Source: Paraburkholderia dinghuensis (GTDB lineage Bacteria; Pseudomonadota; Gammaproteobacteria; Burkholderiales; Burkholderiaceae). Taken from it: DNA of 64,000 nt. Under the pieces are notes generated by a model. It saw only the letters and a program-made list of their open reading frames with translations, ran no database searches and was not told the origin of the DNA. The translations under genes were made by a program, and so were the position numbers. The stretch covers positions 206,868 through 270,867 of the forward strand of contig NZ_RQIS01000009.1 in NCBI RefSeq assembly GCF_003837865.1, given 5' to 3'. This document shows, one piece after another, positions 8,885 through 18,885 of this stretch (positions within the stretch are counted from its first letter, which is position 1; every line of letters begins with the position of its first letter).

Positions 8885-9844
8885 ACGAGAGGGCGACAGC
8901 GCGGCGCGACATTAAAGTTACCGCTTTGCGCGCAGGAAAATATCCGTCGCCGGCTCGCGATCAATACCGCGCGTCCTTCGACTTTCCACCATTCGGTGTC
9001 AGTGCTCACGGAATTTTCTGGTTATGTGCGTGGCTTAAACACTAATTCGCTGCGGCTAGTGAGGATCAATTCAATAGTCGAGGTGGGCCGTAAAAGCGTG
9101 GATCACGCCGATACTGATCGGTAGCTTTGCCGTTCTGCACAGGCTCCTATCCAGCTTGCTCAATATCAAAAGAAGAAACCGTCGCCTGAAATTTATTCAG
9201 GATGAAGTCGTAAACGTGATTGTCCCATTACGCTTGAGGCCGCGTCATACGGACATGCGTCAGCCTTGGCTATTGATTTTGCATAGCCGGGATTATTGCG
9301 ATTCAGAGTAGTGAATATAGACGCGACAATGCATAAGGACGTCGCAATGATGGAGTGTATCCGCGGGATATGCGATAATTTTTAGACGAATGGGTATCAA
9401 TATGAGCCCACAGGTAAAGTTGCTCGCGCAACCGTATGGAAGATGCAAGGCTTGAATCAGCTATCGCGGGAACGCGGCGCAATAGTTTGTCCGTCGAACA
9501 ACAAAATTGAATTTGCTGCCGACGTGGTGAATTCATGAATACTTGTTCCCGGTGACAGTGAGAGAACCGGTGTGTCATTAAAAGCACGCAGGGACATGCC
9601 GCAAGGTTTGAGCCAAATGCTGTGCTATCGGAAAACCTGACGTTGGCGGTGAATAACCTCGTCGAGTTTCGTTAAGGTCGCCCAGCAAGACAGTTATATG
9701 AATGGAGTTGCAGCAAGAATGGCGCGCCCGGGGATAGTGCAGTGATCGAGAAGAAATTGTGCGCGAAGACAAGCGCTTGATGCGACGGGCTCCCGGGTAT
9801 TGGAGGGAAGTTCGTCCGGTGATAATTCGGGGGAATCAGGCGAA
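8885..9844. other. Long AT-richer non-coding region before the globin/c-di-GMP gene
   Basis: About 960 bp, visibly richer in A/T than its neighbours and with no supported gene on either strand. It contains a weak FNR-like match (TTGCT-N4-ATCAA at 9156-9169), far from any start. It could hide a long leader or a small RNA; nothing in the sequence decides this. Confidence 0.4.
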
Positions 9845-12800
9845 GTGGAATTGACCTTGCTGGCGTTACAGGACGTCATGCTCTCGGCGATGACCGCCAA
9901 TTCGTCTCTCTCTGAGACGATGTCCGCGTTGTGCAGCGAGGTGCAGCGTATCGCGCCTGAAATCGTCGTATCCACACTCAGGCTCGACAGCGACGGTGTG
10001 ATTCATACGCTCGCTGCCCCGGGTTTGCCGTCCAGCTCTGACGAGGCGATCGATGGAAAGCAGGTCGCGCCCGACTTCGGAACCTGCGGCCCCGCGATGC
10101 TGTTTGGCCGGCCTGTCCTTACGCGCGATATTCACGAGGACCCGAACTGGCGTTCGCTGATGCCTCTGGCGAAGCTGCTGGGTTTGCGGGCTTGCTGGTC
10201 GAATCCGATCAAAGATCGAACCGGGCGGGTGCTCGGCAGTCTCGCGTTCTATTTCCGCCAACCCACGGAGCCAACCGACTTCCACGGAAGACTTGCCGAA
10301 GCGTGTCTTCGCCTGTGTGTGCTCGCTTTCGAACATGAGGAAGCACACAGCAGCCTGCAGCGCCTTGCGTGGTTCGACTCGCTGACCGGGTTGCCGAACC
10401 GCGCCATGCTCGAAAGAGAAGCTGATCGCATTCTGGCTCGGGCCCGCCGGGCGGGTTCGGGCGTTTCCGTTTTGATGCTCGATGTCGATCATTTCAAGCA
10501 ACTCAACGATACCCTCGGACATCTGGCCGGCGACAAGGCGCTGCGCCTTATCGCGAACTGCATCGCGGACAGTCTGCTGCGCTCTGAAGGTATAGCAGCC
10601 CGTTACGGTGGCGAAGAATTCTGCGTGGTGCTCCAGGATGCCGGTCAGCGCCAGGCCATCGAGGTTGCACAGTCCATCCGGCGTTTGGTCGAGGAAGGAC
10701 GATGTGGGAGTGTCGCGGGCGTTCAGGGTGGGTTGACGGTCAGTATTGGCGTATCGACTTTCGACGGGCGCTCCGATGATTCGTTCGAGGATCTGATTGG
10801 ACGGGCAGATCAGTGCCTGTACGAGGCGAAGCGCACGGGACGAAACAGGGTGGTTGCGCCTCGGCCCTCCGCTGGCGACGATTCGCAAGGCCCGTCCAGC
10901 ACGACTGGTTTACGCGACAGCCTGGAGACGCCAGGGGTTGTCAAGCTGGAAGAACTTGCTCATCTGTATGGCGACGATCTGGCGCCAGAGATGGCGGCGC
11001 TGACCGAGGTTCTGAGACCCGTCGTCGCTACGGTCGTTGAGGAGTTCTATCAATACGTTCAAGGTCTGCCAGGCGTGGGCAAGTTCATGCGGAATCTGGC
11101 GGATACCGAGCTGTATGACCTGAAACGGCGTCAGATAGAGAACCTGATGCTGGTGGCTTCGCCCGATTTGACTTCCGCGAAACATCGGACGTCTAGCCTG
11201 AAAGCAGGACGCCTTTATGCAATCTTCGGCGTGAGTTCCCGGGATCTCGCGCATGCCCAGGAGATCCTGCACGCCGTCGTGAGCCGACACGTAGATACGA
11301 CGGCGCACCATGCGGCGCTGGCGACGCTTTCCCGCCGGTTGACCCGCGATCTCACCTGGCAGATCGAAGCGGCGCGACTGGTCCACGAAACGTCTCAGGA
11401 TGTACTGCTCCGTATCACCGAACTGGCGTGGAGTGCGGCGAGTCACGCCGATCTGATCGTCAAGGCGGCGGCTATCCTCGGCGCGTTGGACGGCTGCGTC
11501 GGCTGCTCGTTTGGGCGTCCGGCGATCGACGGCGCTTTTCGCTTCGAGTCAGTGTCCGGCGAGGCGTTGAGCGCCTATCTGGCCGACATCGAGGCCACGG
11601 AAATCAGCGTGATCACCAAGGGGGAGCGGTCGCAGGGGCAGGGGCCGACGGGGCGCGCGTGGACCGGCGGGCAAGTTGAGCGCTGCATGAACGTCGAAAC
11701 AGACTACAGGATGCGGCCGTGGCGCGACATCGCACGGCGATACGGAATTCGCTCGAGCGTCGCGATTCCGCTGTCGCCGCCGAATCGCACGCCGGGCACG
11801 GTGCTGACGTTGTACAGCAAGCTGCCGGGAGGCTATGCGTCTGCGGAGCAGGTTGGCTTCATCCGGCAGGTGCAGGCCTTGCTGACGTTCGCCATTGCGC
11901 GTCTGGAGAGTGGCTCGCGAACGTTGCATGCGTTGCCGTGGTCGACGCGACAGCGCTGGGCGAGCCTGATCGGGACATCCGCGCTCGAAATGCACTATCA
12001 GCCGATCAGGGATCTCGTGTCGGGCCGGGTGAAACGGGCCGAGGCGCTAGCCCGCTTACGGGACGGCGACGAAATACTGGCGCCGGGCAAGTTCTTTCCC
12101 TGCCTGTCACGTGAAGACTTCGTCGTGGTCTATACCCGGGGACTTCATCAGGTACTGGAGCAGCAGAATCGCTGGTTGAGCGACGGGCTCGACATCGAGC
12201 TGTCCGTCAATCTCCCTGCCGAAGCCATTCACGATCCGCGATTTTACGAAATTACCCGCGAGGCGTTGCGCCAATATGGCAGCCGGCCGCAGCGATTGAT
12301 GCTTGAAGTGCTGGAGACGTCGGATACGGTTTCGGGCCAAAGTTTGCGCTACGGGCTCGATCAATTCAGGGCGCTCGGCATCAAGCTCGCGGAAGACGAC
12401 CTGGGCGCCGGGCACAGCAGCCTCGATCGTCTGCGCTCGCAGCCATTCGATGTGATCAAGCTTGATCGCAGTCTGGTGCTGGGCGTCGAACAAACTCCGA
12501 TCGACGTGCTGAGTTCCATATACCAGCTGACCAATCTGTGCCATGCGCTCGGCAAAACCGTTGTGGTGGAAGGTGTTGAAAGCGTCGACCTGATCGATGC
12601 GGTCGCGCTGTTGGGTGCGGACGCGGCTCAGGGTTACGCGATTGCACGTCCGATGCCCGCAGCTGGACTCACCGAATGGATGCGACAGCACAGCGAGGCG
12701 TGGGAAGCACCCGATCGCGCGAATCCGGAAGGACACCTTGCGAGGCTCGCGAAGCTGCTCATCTGGGAAACTCATCTGCGACTGCTATTTGGATCGTCGC

Positions 12801-12964
12801 GTTCCCGGGTATTTGAAATTCAACCTGCGGATGTGCCGATCCTGCCATTCGATTCGGTCGATACGGCTCTGCAAATGTCGCTTCTGGACGCCGCGAGGCA
12901 TCACGGCATGGTTGCCCCAGAGTATCTCGCTGCTCGTGAGAGGCTGATCGCGGCGTTGATGTGA
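9845..12964 (+). CDS. GAF-GGDEF-globin-GAF-EAL cyclic-di-GMP protein
   Basis: Large soluble bifunctional c-di-GMP enzyme candidate. N-terminal GAF (about 15-165) keeps FGTCGPAMLFGRPV; GGDEF (about 175-340) has RYGGEEFCV but no RxxD inhibitory site. A globin-coupled-sensor-like domain follows (about 365-520, YGDDLAPEMAALTEVLRP...), in which the position of the proximal heme histidine (xHxxIG) reads GRLYAIFGV, so it is Tyr. A second GAF (about 525-680) and an EAL domain with all catalytic motifs (AEALARL, SVNLPAEAI, EDDLGAGHSSL, IKLDR, VEGVES, QGYAIARP) complete it. The frame is open from a TTG at 9800; the GTG at 9845 is chosen for the GGGGGAA upstream. Confidence 0.9.
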   Translation: MELTLLALQDVMLSAMTANSSLSETMSALCSEVQRIAPEIVVSTLRLDSDGVIHTLAAPGLPSSSDEAIDGKQVAPDFGTCGPAMLFGRPVLTRDIHEDPNWRSLMPLAKLLGLRACWSNPIKDRTGRVLGSLAFYFRQPTEPTDFHGRLAEACLRLCVLAFEHEEAHSSLQRLAWFDSLTGLPNRAMLEREADRILARARRAGSGVSVLMLDVDHFKQLNDTLGHLAGDKALRLIANCIADSLLRSEGIAARYGGEEFCVVLQDAGQRQAIEVAQSIRRLVEEGRCGSVAGVQGGLTVSIGVSTFDGRSDDSFEDLIGRADQCLYEAKRTGRNRVVAPRPSAGDDSQGPSSTTGLRDSLETPGVVKLEELAHLYGDDLAPEMAALTEVLRPVVATVVEEFYQYVQGLPGVGKFMRNLADTELYDLKRRQIENLMLVASPDLTSAKHRTSSLKAGRLYAIFGVSSRDLAHAQEILHAVVSRHVDTTAHHAALATLSRRLTRDLTWQIEAARLVHETSQDVLLRITELAWSAASHADLIVKAAAILGALDGCVGCSFGRPAIDGAFRFESVSGEALSAYLADIEATEISVITKGERSQGQGPTGRAWTGGQVERCMNVETDYRMRPWRDIARRYGIRSSVAIPLSPPNRTPGTVLTLYSKLPGGYASAEQVGFIRQVQALLTFAIARLESGSRTLHALPWSTRQRWASLIGTSALEMHYQPIRDLVSGRVKRAEALARLRDGDEILAPGKFFPCLSREDFVVVYTRGLHQVLEQQNRWLSDGLDIELSVNLPAEAIHDPRFYEITREALRQYGSRPQRLMLEVLETSDTVSGQSLRYGLDQFRALGIKLAEDDLGAGHSSLDRLRSQPFDVIKLDRSLVLGVEQTPIDVLSSIYQLTNLCHALGKTVVVEGVESVDLIDAVALLGADAAQGYAIARPMPAAGLTEWMRQHSEAWEAPDRANPEGHLARLAKLLIWETHLRLLFGSSRSRVFEIQPADVPILPFDSVDTALQMSLLDAARHHGMVAPEYLAARERLIAALM

Positions 12965-13418
12965 CGATGACGCTGCGTATCGGCAACCCATGTCGGCTTC
13001 ACGCCTCAGGTCCGGATCTGCGGAGCGCGTAGCTTCGATCCAACGCGCCGGAGTAGCGCTTCCAATGCCACGAATTGGCCGCGCCGGGCGGGATTCCCGC
13101 GGCGTGGGCAAATACCGCATTTCCACACCAATGCTGTCGCTCAAGAAAACGCTTGCACAGTCGTTATTCCTCAAGGGATCGCCGTCCGCAGTTGTCCGGA
13201 CTCGGGCGCGGGCAAGGAGCAGATCGGGCAATCGCCTTCATCTTGTTGTTCTCCTTTAAAATTCCCGGCGCCTGCCGTTAAGGCACACCTGGTCATCTTC
13301 AGCACTCCGGCGATCCCGCGCGAGGTTGTGGAAGGTGACACATTCCGTGAATAACCAACGGCCAGTCCTTGCGACGGGTTGGAATACTCAGCGGCACATG
13401 ACGTGCCCTATCGTCTCG
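12965..13418. other. Intergenic region before lipoprotein gene
   Basis: About 450 bp. Short overlapping frames on both strands look like shadows. Nothing recognised. Confidence 0.45.
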
Positions 13419-13811
13419 ATGTTAAAACGGTTGCTCTGCATTATTGGCTTTGCCGGATTGATGGCTGCATGCTCGCATGATGGTCCGGACAATCTGGTCG
13501 GCACCTGGGGAGAGTCGATTCAGGGACAAATCTATCCCGTCTTGAAGATCGAAAAAACCAGCGGGCGCTATGTACTGTACACAAACGCTAACGGGCACTG
13601 GTACCGGGCGAGTGAGTACATGTACGTCGCCACGAAGGCCGATCTGGAGCAATTGCTCCACCGTCCGGTGAGAAGCAGCGTGACCGGGCTGAAGGGGGGT
13701 GTCGCAGCGGTGTTCATGGTGCCGGCCGGCTGGGTCGAGGGAACGTTTGCAACGCATACTGGATTCTTTGCCGTGACGTGGTTCGGCCCGATCGAATTGA
13801 TCCGCATTTGA
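13419..13811 (+). CDS. Small predicted lipoprotein, unknown function
   Basis: 130-residue product starting MLKRLLCIIGFAGLMAAC: positively charged start, hydrophobic core and a lipobox ending in Cys18, so a lipoprotein of the cell envelope. The mature part (GTWGESIQGQIYPVLKIEKTSG) reads as a small beta-rich domain. I do not recognise the family. The open frame extends upstream to 13326, but the ATG at 13419 places the signal peptide correctly. It lies alone between the c-di-GMP gene and the chemotaxis region. Confidence 0.75.
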   Translation: MLKRLLCIIGFAGLMAACSHDGPDNLVGTWGESIQGQIYPVLKIEKTSGRYVLYTNANGHWYRASEYMYVATKADLEQLLHRPVRSSVTGLKGGVAAVFMVPAGWVEGTFATHTGFFAVTWFGPIELIRI

Positions 13812-14347
13812 GCGCGCATTTGATCGCGAATTTGATCGATTTGTCTGCGATTCAGTTGTGTGGAATTCACATCGGCGGGCGATTCAGATCGTGACGTCGC
13901 CGGAAATTCTGGCATAAGCGAATGCGCTCGCCTTGGGTGTGTTTGCCATATTCCGGCTTGGTGGCAGGTGTGGATGCCGCAATGCCGAACTACTACTATT
14001 GATGCAAAGTTTCCACCCGGAATTGTCGAGGCCGACAAGGAACAGAGCGGAAAGCACCGATAGCTCATCGTATACAAAACCGATCCCGCTCCACCCCATA
14101 CCAGCAACAGTCTTGACCGTTTCGTCGTGGATTCGCATCCACGCCACGGCATCCAGCATATTGTTTGCCAATTAATCGACGCCATCGATAACCGGTTAAC
14201 CTGGAGTGCTGCAACAAATCCGTCTGTCAGATTAAATGGGTTGCATAGATCGCTAATTGTCTTTTTGCCGCTTCATAAAAGCCTTGCTAAGTCGTTACGC
14301 TGTAACGAATTAGAGAGAGATTAAAAAAATTTATAGGTGAAACCCCC
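13812..14347. other. Intergenic region upstream of the sigma-28 promoter
   Basis: About 540 bp, increasingly A/T-rich towards its right end. No supported gene; short frames on both strands are unconvincing. It ends in the sigma-28-type promoter. Confidence 0.45.
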
Positions 14348-14374
14348 TAAAGATTTTCTCGGGCAGGCCGAAAT
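14348..14374 (+). promoter_or_regulatory. Sigma-28 (FliA) flagellar/chemotaxis promoter
   Basis: TAAAGATT, an 11-nt spacer, then GCCGAAAT: close to the class III flagellar consensus TAAAGTTT-N11-GCCGATAA, with the exact spacer. It points rightward to the 14431 frame and the frameshifted Aer-like chemoreceptor, as expected of a motility-linked operon. Predicted start of transcription near 14384. Confidence 0.65.
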
Positions 14375-14430
14375 TTGATCTAGAGCATATGCGGAAGCTT
14401 CAGTCCGCTAAAAGAAATTGATGCGACCGT

Positions 14431-14874
14431 ATGCATGACCGGCGCGCACCCCAATACAAAATGACACGCCAACTCACGAAGTACCGAACAGGCACGCGAC
14501 GTCGATGCTTTGACACGCTCTTTGCCTGCAGCGTTGTATTCGATTCCGGCGCCCTCAGACCGGCGACCGTCACGTCGAATGACAACGGCATTAACGCAAA
14601 TACGATCACCAGCCGCGTTACGAGCACGAACCTCCGCCTCAAAGGCGTGGACGTGCCAATCCGCAGCGCCCATACGGACGTCGCTCCGGTCAATCCGCGT
14701 GCTACTACGATCAACGACGTTGCGCTGATCCAATCCGGTCGCGTCGCCTTTCCGCCAGGGGCGGGGAGCGTCGTCGAGTTGCGAATCAGCATGGACCTTG
14801 TGCCCACGGGCAATGCGACCGACTGGCCCGCCGTCCAGTCAGCATTCAGCCTCGTCGTTTGCCATCGGGCATAG
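14431..14874 (+). CDS. Possible small hypothetical gene downstream of sigma-28 promoter
   Basis: 147 codons that begin about 47 nt after the predicted sigma-28 start site and end 36 nt before the chemoreceptor. The C-terminal two thirds have coding-like composition and C/G-rich third positions (for example TSNDNGINANTITSRVTSTN, then VELRISMDLVPTGNATDW). Against it: no ribosome-binding site, no recognised family, and a minus-strand frame (14400-14897) shares the same third positions, so codon bias cannot choose the strand. It may be a degraded gene or only a leader. Confidence 0.35.
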   Translation: MHDRRAPQYKMTRQLTKYRTGTRRRCFDTLFACSVVFDSGALRPATVTSNDNGINANTITSRVTSTNLRLKGVDVPIRSAHTDVAPVNPRATTINDVALIQSGRVAFPPGAGSVVELRISMDLVPTGNATDWPAVQSAFSLVVCHRA

Positions 14875-14910
14875 GCGGCATCTCGCATCACTTTCATGGA
14901 GGCGTGTTAA

Positions 14911-16453
14911 TTGCGCGACAACCAGCCCGTTACTCAAAAGGAGTACGAACTAGAAGGCAACGCGACGTTGATGAGCGTTACGGACACGCAGAGCCATATC
15001 AGCTACGCCAACTCGTCATTTATCAGCGTCAGCGGATTTGATCTCGAGGAGCTTCAGGGGCAGCCCCACAACATGGTCCGCCACCCCGATATGCCGACGG
15101 AAGCCTTCGCCGATTTGTGGTCTACGGTCAAAAGCGGACTGCCGTGGACGGGGCTGGTCAAGAACCGGCGCAAAAACGGTGACCATTATTGGGTGCGCGC
15201 CAACGTCACGCCGGTTATTCGTCATGGCGCACCGACCGGATACATGTCTGTGCGGACCAAACCTTCACGCGAAGAGGTGGCCGCCGCGGAAAGCCTGTAC
15301 CGTGATTTTCGTGAAGGCCAGGCGGGTGACCGCCGTTTCCACCAGGGTATCGTCGTTCGCACCGGGCTGAAGGCATTTCGCTCTTTTTTTCAGGTAGCGA
15401 GTGTGCGTACGCGTATCTGCCTGCTCGGTGTCGCATTTGCCATTTGGGAGATCCTCGCTTGCTTGATTTTCGGCTTACCGCCTTTGCATACGATCGAAAT
15501 CCTGGCCAGCGTTGTGGTGGGGATGTCGGTCTTCGGCCTGCTGCTCAATTGGCAGATTTCCCGTCCGCTCGAGCGGCTGCTGAAAGAGGCCCAGGATGTT
15601 GCGTCGGGTGAAAGCCATACGGTGACGCCGCTAAATCGCGTCGACGAGATAGGCATGCTCAGTCGCTCCATCGGGCAGTTGGGCGTGATGTTCCGATGGC
15701 TGTCAACCGATGTCGGTGAGCAGATTTCCTGGGTCCGGGCGGCCAGTCGCGAAATCGCTCAGGGCAACGTCGATCTGAGAAAACGCACCGAAGCCGCAGC
15801 GACCAGCGTCCAGCAGACGGCAAGCGCGATGACACAGATGACGTCTGCAGTGCAGAGCAATGCGGAAACATCGCACGAGGCCGATGCACTCTCTGTGAGC
15901 GCGCGAGGCTGCAGTGAAAGGCGGAACGTCGGTTGAGAAGGTGATGGACACGATGGCCGACATCTCAGCGAGCGCGAAACGGATTACCGACATCATCGGC
16001 GCGATAGAGGGCATTGCATTCCAGACCAACATTCTTGCGCTCAACGCGGCGGTCGAAGCCGCGCGCGCCGGCGAACAAGGTAAGGGCTTTGCCGTGGTCG
16101 CTCAGGAGGTCCGCGCGCTTGCGCAGCGTAGTTCGGATGCCGCGAAGGAAATCAAGCATCTGATCGAGGACAGTGTGGGGAAAATCGCGTTGGGTTCGCG
16201 CCTCGTCAATGAGGCCGGGCAGGCGATGGACGATATCGTGACGCAGGTAAAACGCGTCTCGGCTCTGATTACTGCAATCAGTTCGGCGACGGCGGAGCAA
16301 AGCGTCGGCGTTACGCGGGTGGACCAGGCGATCGGCAATCTCGACGAAATCACCCAACAAAACGCCGCGCTGGTCGAGCAAAACACAGCAGTGTCGGAGA
16401 ACTTGCAGCAGCAGGCGACACGACTGGTTGATGCCGTCGAGGTATTCCACTGA
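14911..16453 (+). pseudogene. PAS-type (Aer-like) methyl-accepting chemoreceptor, frameshifted
   Basis: Energy/redox taxis receptor. The TTG start has GGAGG 9 nt upstream. The first part encodes a PAS domain (ISYANSSFISVSGFDLEELQGQPHN, like Aer, which binds FAD), two membrane helices (about 165-210) and a HAMP/adapter segment. This frame runs into a stop at 15936, just after ADALSVSAR. The next frame from about 15905 continues exactly with the signalling tip ([38 protein letters not shown] type) to 16453. The junction lies in a GCGCG run; restoring one CG dinucleotide, or removing one base, rejoins the protein. Either a real inactivating indel or a sequencing error. Confidence 0.88.
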
Positions 16454-16501
16454 GGCCATGAGGAAAACTATGTTCATGAACAGTGTTCGAGAAGGCACGG
16501 C

Positions 16502-16810
16502 GTGATCGGGGACGGCGTGGAGGTTGATGAAAAGTCGCAACCGGAGACGCGGCTAGCCAGGGCAGCGCTCAGGCTGCTCGCTCATCATGCGATTGTGAAG
16601 GCCCGCGAGGCAGCCGATGCGACGAATGGCAACGCACTCGCAAGCGTCAGGCAGTCCGTGCTCAATGAAAAACTGGCCGCCACGGTGCGCGTGGAGTTTC
16701 CCGCCGACGCTGATGTTTTCTTCGAGGAAATCGAGCGCATGTTGATGACGATCGACCGGATGCAGGGGGGGAGTTCGTCCGGTGATAGTCATGAGTCTCA
16801 GAAGGAATAG
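16502..16810 (+). CDS. Small hypothetical protein following the chemoreceptor
   Basis: 102 residues from a GTG with AGAAGG about 8 nt upstream. Mostly helical and charged (LARAALRLLAHHAIVKAREAA, then FFEEIERMLMTIDRM) with a Ser/Gly/Glu tail; no Cys, no signal peptide. I do not recognise the family. It follows the Aer-like gene by 48 bp, probably in one transcript, so a role as a small chemotaxis or PAS accessory protein is possible but only by association. Confidence 0.6.
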   Translation: MIGDGVEVDEKSQPETRLARAALRLLAHHAIVKAREAADATNGNALASVRQSVLNEKLAATVRVEFPADADVFFEEIERMLMTIDRMQGGSSSGDSHESQKE

Positions 16811-17224
16811 CGACAGTGTCGACGGGCGATAGTTGACGACCACACTCCGCCAGAACCGGATAGTCAGCCGGGTGACGAATGGGAGACGTTCTGTTCTTGA
16901 TCGATTTGCGTGCTGGATGCTCGAATGTCTGGTGTCCAGGATCGACAGGGTGGTCAAGAGTCCTTCGTGGCCCGAACCCGATCCGGGAATGGCTTATTCG
17001 CCGTTGCCTGAATGGGTTTCCATAGAGTAGGCCGGGACTAATTCAAAAGATGTATGCGGGCTACGAGGTGCCGCGGCCAGTCGCCCCGCGACGAGGAATA
17101 TCTTCCCCCACGATTTCCGACGCACTAAACGGCGATCATGTAAAAGCCTAAAGAAATAGTGTAACCGTGCCGTAAACGTAGACAGCCTGTGTATCTGCAA
17201 GATCGAATAACAGACGGAGTGACC
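16811..17224. other. Intergenic region before Cache chemoreceptor
   Basis: About 410 bp with no gene. Its right end holds the sigma-28-like promoter at 17149-17176. Confidence 0.5.
17149..17176 (+). promoter_or_regulatory. Sigma-28-like promoter for the Cache chemoreceptor
   Basis: TAAAGAAA, a 12-nt spacer, then GCCGTAAA. Both elements resemble the FliA consensus, with one extra base in the spacer. It lies 49 bp before the chemoreceptor GTG, a natural promoter distance. Confidence 0.5.
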
Positions 17225-18775
17225 GTGAAACTTTCTTTTTCCCAGAAGCTTTGGGCGCCTCTCATCCTTAGCCTTGCGTTCTTTGTCGTGATGTCGGTCG
17301 TCGACGCTTACCGGATTCGGGAAGTTCGCTACGACGAGAGACAGAGGGATCTGATTCACGCGACGGAACTGGCAATTGCGACGACGAAGGCGTATGCAGA
17401 GCAGGCGACAGCCGGAACCATCACGGTCGACGAAGCCAAAAAGCAGGCACTGGCAGCGATCCGGGGACTGCGTTATGGCCAAGGCGGGACCGGGTATTTC
17501 ACGCTGTTGAATTCCGAACCGGTCATCCTGATGCACCCGATCCATCCGGAAATGCAAGGGCGGAACATGAACGATTACAAGGACCCCAACGGGGTGGCCT
17601 TGTATCGCGATACCGTCGACATCGTCAAACGGGATGGCCACGGCTTCGTCCACTATTCGTTCCCGAAGCCCGGTACCAATGAGATCGGCCCGAAGGTGTC
17701 GTATGCGGCTGCCTATGAACCGTGGGACTGGATTCTGCAGACCGGTGCTTACACCGATGATATTGACGCTGCATTCCGCACCTCTCTCTATCAGAGCCTC
17801 GGTGGTCTCGTGATTGCTGCCGCGGCGCTGGCTGCCGTTGTGATCTGGCTGAACCGTAGCATCCTGAACACGCTCGGCGGCGACCCGGCCGTGGCGGTCG
17901 ACATTGCCAGTCGTATTGCGAATAACGACCTGTCTGTCGTTGTTCACACGGCGCCGAACGATCGCTCCAGTCTCATGCATTCGATGAAGCGCATGCAGGA
18001 GCAATTGAGCACGATGATCCGGACGATTCGCAGTTCCACCGAATCGATTGCGTCAGCGACCGGACAGATCGCCGCCGGCAATCAGGATCTGTCGCAGCGC
18101 ACGGAAGAGCAGGCCGCATCGCTTGAAGAGACCGCCGCGAGCATGGAGGAGCTGACCTCCACCGTCAACCACAATGCGGACAACGCGCGTCAGGCGAGCA
18201 ATATCGCTTCGCACGCGTTGGACGCTGCAAAGCGTGGTGGTGGCGTCGTGCAGCAGGTGGTCGAAACCATGAACGGCATCAACGCGAGCTCGGACCAGAT
18301 TGCCAGCATCGTCGGCACGATCGAAAGCATCGCGTTCCAGACCAACATCCTCGCGCTCAATGCCGCTGTGGAGGCTGCGCGTGCCGGAGAGCAAGGGCGT
18401 GGTTTTGCGGTCGTTGCTGCCGAGGTGCGCTCGCTGGCTCAGCGTGCTGCGTCCGCATCGAGGGAAATCAAGGACCTGATTCAGGACTCGGTCGGTCGCG
18501 TGAAGTCCGGGGCCGAGTACGTCGATTCGGCGGGTACCACGATGGGCGAGATTGTCGAGGCCGTGAAGCGCGTCACGGACATCGTGAATGAGATTTCGGC
18601 GGCGTCGGCAGAGCAGAGCAAGGGAATTTCGCAGGTCAGCGAAGCCGTGACCCAGATGGACTCGGTGACCCAGCAAAATGCCGCGCTCGTCGAGCAGGCT
18701 GCTGCTGCGGCGCATTCGCTGCAATCACAAGCTCAGGATCTTCGGTCGAACGTTGACCAGTTCCGGCTCGCCTGA
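17225..18775 (+). CDS. Methyl-accepting chemotaxis protein with single Cache domain
   Basis: Inner-membrane chemoreceptor signalling to CheA/CheW. Helix 1 (about 10-28) and helix 2 (about 195-215) bracket a periplasmic sCache_2 domain ([35 protein letters not shown]), a module known to bind small carboxylates or similar ligands. HAMP follows, then an uninterrupted signalling domain with the invariant tip ([32 protein letters not shown] written in two parts here: residues about 375-406). The frame is open to 17189; the GTG at 17225 is chosen for the GGAG 7-8 nt upstream. No C-terminal NWETF-like pentapeptide for CheR docking. Confidence 0.92.
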   Translation: MKLSFSQKLWAPLILSLAFFVVMSVVDAYRIREVRYDERQRDLIHATELAIATTKAYAEQATAGTITVDEAKKQALAAIRGLRYGQGGTGYFTLLNSEPVILMHPIHPEMQGRNMNDYKDPNGVALYRDTVDIVKRDGHGFVHYSFPKPGTNEIGPKVSYAAAYEPWDWILQTGAYTDDIDAAFRTSLYQSLGGLVIAAAALAAVVIWLNRSILNTLGGDPAVAVDIASRIANNDLSVVVHTAPNDRSSLMHSMKRMQEQLSTMIRTIRSSTESIASATGQIAAGNQDLSQRTEEQAASLEETAASMEELTSTVNHNADNARQASNIASHALDAAKRGGGVVQQVVETMNGINASSDQIASIVGTIESIAFQTNILALNAAVEAARAGEQGRGFAVVAAEVRSLAQRAASASREIKDLIQDSVGRVKSGAEYVDSAGTTMGEIVEAVKRVTDIVNEISAASAEQSKGISQVSEAVTQMDSVTQQNAALVEQAAAAAHSLQSQAQDLRSNVDQFRLA

Positions 18776-18885
18776 TCTCGCACCGAAGGCGGCGGCTATT
18801 TCGTCGACCAGACTATCCGTGCGGTGCAATCCCGCTTGATCGACGACGCGTCGCTTCGAGTGCAACGCGAACTTGATTGAGGCGG

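Noticed and set aside
14400..14897. 165-codon minus-strand frame opposite the 14431 frame
   Set aside because: It shares third positions with the plus frame, so codon bias does not favour it; composition is less protein-like and it points away from the sigma-28 promoter.
9809..16787. 16-base repeat AGTTCGTCCGGTGATA at 9809 and 16772
   Set aside because: One exact 16-mer is roughly what chance gives in a sequence this long, and the flanks do not align convincingly.
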